Shown: in pieces, positions 14,095 through 15,492 of the stretch
How the letters are laid out: each line of letters starts with the position of its first letter
Position numbering within the stretch: position 1 is the first letter of the stretch
Assembly: GCA_030146445.1 (NCBI GenBank)
Contig: JASLBT010000224.1
Location: forward strand, 1 to 15,492
Direction: 5' to 3'
DNA from: Segetibacter sp.
GTDB lineage: Bacteria; Bacteroidota; Bacteroidia; Chitinophagales; Chitinophagaceae
Length of the DNA: 15,492 nt
The notes under the pieces: generated by a model
The model's database searches: none
What the model was told of the DNA's origin: nothing
Seen by the model: the letters and a program-made list of their open reading frames with translations, nothing else
Program-made: the position numbers and the translations under genes

Positions 14095-15492
14095 TTACCA
14101 GACGCGAATACGTTGATCGGCGGGCTTATACATTTTATCGCCCTGCTTTACATTGAACGCATCGTACCATGCATCAATGTTTGCAACCGGTCCGTTTGCG
14201 CGGTGCATACCGGGGGAGTGCGGATCGGTAAGGATCAGCTGCGCCTGTGTTTCTGCTAACGCATTGCTGCGCCATACCTGGGCCCAGCTGAGAAAAAACC
14301 GCTGTGCTGGTGTAAAATCATCGATCTTCTTGCCTTCTTTGAACTGTTTCGTTTTAGTAAAAGCCTCGTAAGCAATGCTCAGGCCGCCAAGATCGGCCAG
14401 ATTTTCGCCGAGCGTTAATCTTCCATTTACATGAAGGGTATCAAGCACTGTGTATTCGTTGTATTGTTTTACCACCATGTCGGCCTTAGCCTTAAACTTG
14501 TCGGCATCTTCTTTTGCCCACCAATCTTCAAGGTTTCCGCTGGCGGCAAACTGTCGACCCTGGTCGTCGAAACCGTGCGTCATCTCATGACCGATTACTG
14601 CACCAATACCACCGTAGTTAACCGCATCATCAGCGCCAAAATCAAAAAACGGGAACTGTAATATGGCTGCCGGGAACACGATCTCGTTATTGCTTGGGTT
14701 ATAATACGCATTGATCGTTGGCGGTGTCATTCCCCACTGGGTTCTGTCGACAGGTTTCCCCATGCGGTTTACCATTTCGTTATAGGCCCAGATGTCTGCA
14801 CTGCGAATGTTTCCCAGCAGGTCACCTCTGCTGATTGTAACGCCCTGGTACTCTTTCCACTTATCCGGATAAGCGATTTTCTTTGTGAAAGCCTTTAGCT
14901 TTTCGATACCGCGTTTTTTTGTGGCGTCACTCATCCAGTCAAGCTTTTTCAACCGATCCTCGAAAGTGGTTGAAAGATTGTTAACCAGTTCCACCATACG
15001 CTGTTTTGCTTCAGGCTTGAAGTATTTTTGAACGTATAGTTGTCCAAGCATTTCGCCGAGCGATGCGTCTATAAGGCTGGCAGTTCTTTGCCACCGGGGT
15101 GTCTGTTGGCGCTGGCCTGTTAGCACCTGGGTGTATTTAAAGGCTTCTTCAACAAAACGGTTGCTGAGGTATGGAGCTGAGCTTTTGATTACACTCCAGC
15201 GTAGGTAATTTTTCAAATCGGTTAGCGGAGTGGCGGCTAAAAGTGAGTCGACCGACTTTAAAAACCCCGGGTTGCTTACAAGTACTGAGTCCGCACCCCG
15301 GATCTTCATTTGCGTTAAAAGGTTCTGCCAGTTGATCTGTGGGGTTGTGGTACTGAGTTGCTGAACCGAAAACTTGTTGTAGGTTTTGTAGGGATCCCGC
15401 ATTTCCACACGGCTAAACTGGGCTCTTGCAAGGGCGGTCTCGAGGCGAAGAATAGCATCTGCTGCGGCTGAAGCAGCGGCCTCGTTTTCACC
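14095..15492 (-). CDS. M13-family zinc metallopeptidase (neprilysin/PepO-like), N-terminus missing
   Basis: The frame is open to the window edge: 28 codons precede the GTG at 15408 (including LETALARAQFSRVE, which is normal M13 sequence), so that GTG is internal and the gene continues outside. At least 465 residues are present of a family usually near 680. Zinc site: HEMTH within VIGHEMTHGFDDQG (motif at 14575-14589) and the downstream ENLADLGG (14383-14406), whose Glu is the third ligand. INAYYNPSNNEIVFPAAIL upstream is the substrate-binding strand with the Asn-Ala-Tyr motif, and the protein ends in IRVW, the family's conserved terminus. Members cleave small peptides and are usually exported; in Bacteroidota they commonly carry a signal peptide or lipobox, not visible here. 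Transcription probably ends at the hairpin about 150 bases downstream. Confidence 0.94.
   Translation of the reverse strand, partial: GENEAAASAAADAILRLETALARAQFSRVEMRDPYKTYNKFSVQQLSTTTPQINWQNLLTQMKIRGADSVLVSNPGFLKSVDSLLAATPLTDLKNYLRWSVIKSSAPYLSNRFVEEAFKYTQVLTGQRQQTPRWQRTASLIDASLGEMLGQLYVQKYFKPEAKQRMVELVNNLSTTFEDRLKKLDWMSDATKKRGIEKLKAFTKKIAYPDKWKEYQGVTISRGDLLGNIRSADIWAYNEMVNRMGKPVDRTQWGMTPPTINAYYNPSNNEIVFPAAILQFPFFDFGADDAVNYGGIGAVIGHEMTHGFDDQGRQFAASGNLEDWWAKEDADKFKAKADMVVKQYNEYTVLDTLHVNGRLTLGENLADLGGLSIAYEAFTKTKQFKEGKKIDDFTPAQRFFLSWAQVWRSNALAETQAQLILTDPHSPGMHRANGPVANIDAWYDAFNVKQGDKMYKPADQRIRVW

Noticed and set aside
15408..15410. GTG as the start of the M13 peptidase
   Set aside because: The frame stays open to the window edge and the 28 upstream codons match normal M13 sequence, so this codon is internal.

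Overview
The window looks like chromosomal DNA of a Bacteroidota bacterium, most likely of the Chitinophagaceae/Chitinophagales type. This rests on a GldH-like gliding protein end, a BatD protein, a Bacteroidota-type formimidoylglutamase-like protein, a GH3 acyl-adenylating enzyme, starts without Shine-Dalgarno sequences, and several promoters that fit the Bacteroidota consensus TTTG / TAnnTTTG. I see no insertion sequence, phage gene, CRISPR array, tRNA or rRNA. It reads as a stable core/accessory chromosomal segment.

Layout. Bases 1-1864 (+) hold the end of a GldH-like lipoprotein gene, then a histidine kinase and an OmpR-type response regulator that overlap by 4 bases. They converge with a solitary batD gene (1895-3694, -). 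A divergent intergenic region (3695-3894) carries a promoter in each direction; the rightward one serves a ureohydrolase-family gene (3895-5031, +). That gene converges with a two-gene minus-strand operon: a GH3-family enzyme (5734-7266) followed after 27 bases by a LysE-type exporter (5068-5706). Further upstream on the minus strand is a large membrane-linked family 2 glycosyltransferase with a sugar-phosphotransferase-like tail (7543-9474). Divergent from it are an inositol-monophosphatase-family gene (9585-10361, +) and thiL (10445-11482, +). Next come two small tandem paralogous exported proteins (11534-11857 and 11952-12272, +) and an S41-family lipoprotein peptidase (12299-13801, +). The right end is an M13 (neprilysin/PepO-like) zinc peptidase on the minus strand (14095 to the edge, 5' end missing), with a strong intrinsic terminator about 150 bases downstream.

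How genes may work together. The kinase/regulator pair forms a classic two-component system and may share a transcript with the gliding gene. GH3 and LysE are translationally close and could form a 'conjugate or activate, then export' amino-acid pair (inference). The two small exported proteins and the S41 peptidase are tightly spaced on one strand and may form one envelope-protein operon. The remaining genes look like independent housekeeping or envelope units.

The most interesting points are: the ureohydrolase keeps all ligands of one Mn site and loses the two exclusive ligands of the other; the glycosyltransferase tail looks like a sugar phosphotransferase whose catalytic core has been deleted; the paralogous small-protein pair uses different export signals; TAnnTTTG boxes sit so close to start codons that near-leaderless mRNAs are expected; and a possible 35-codon ORF ends right at the terminator. 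I do not see a clearly new multi-gene defence or mobile system.
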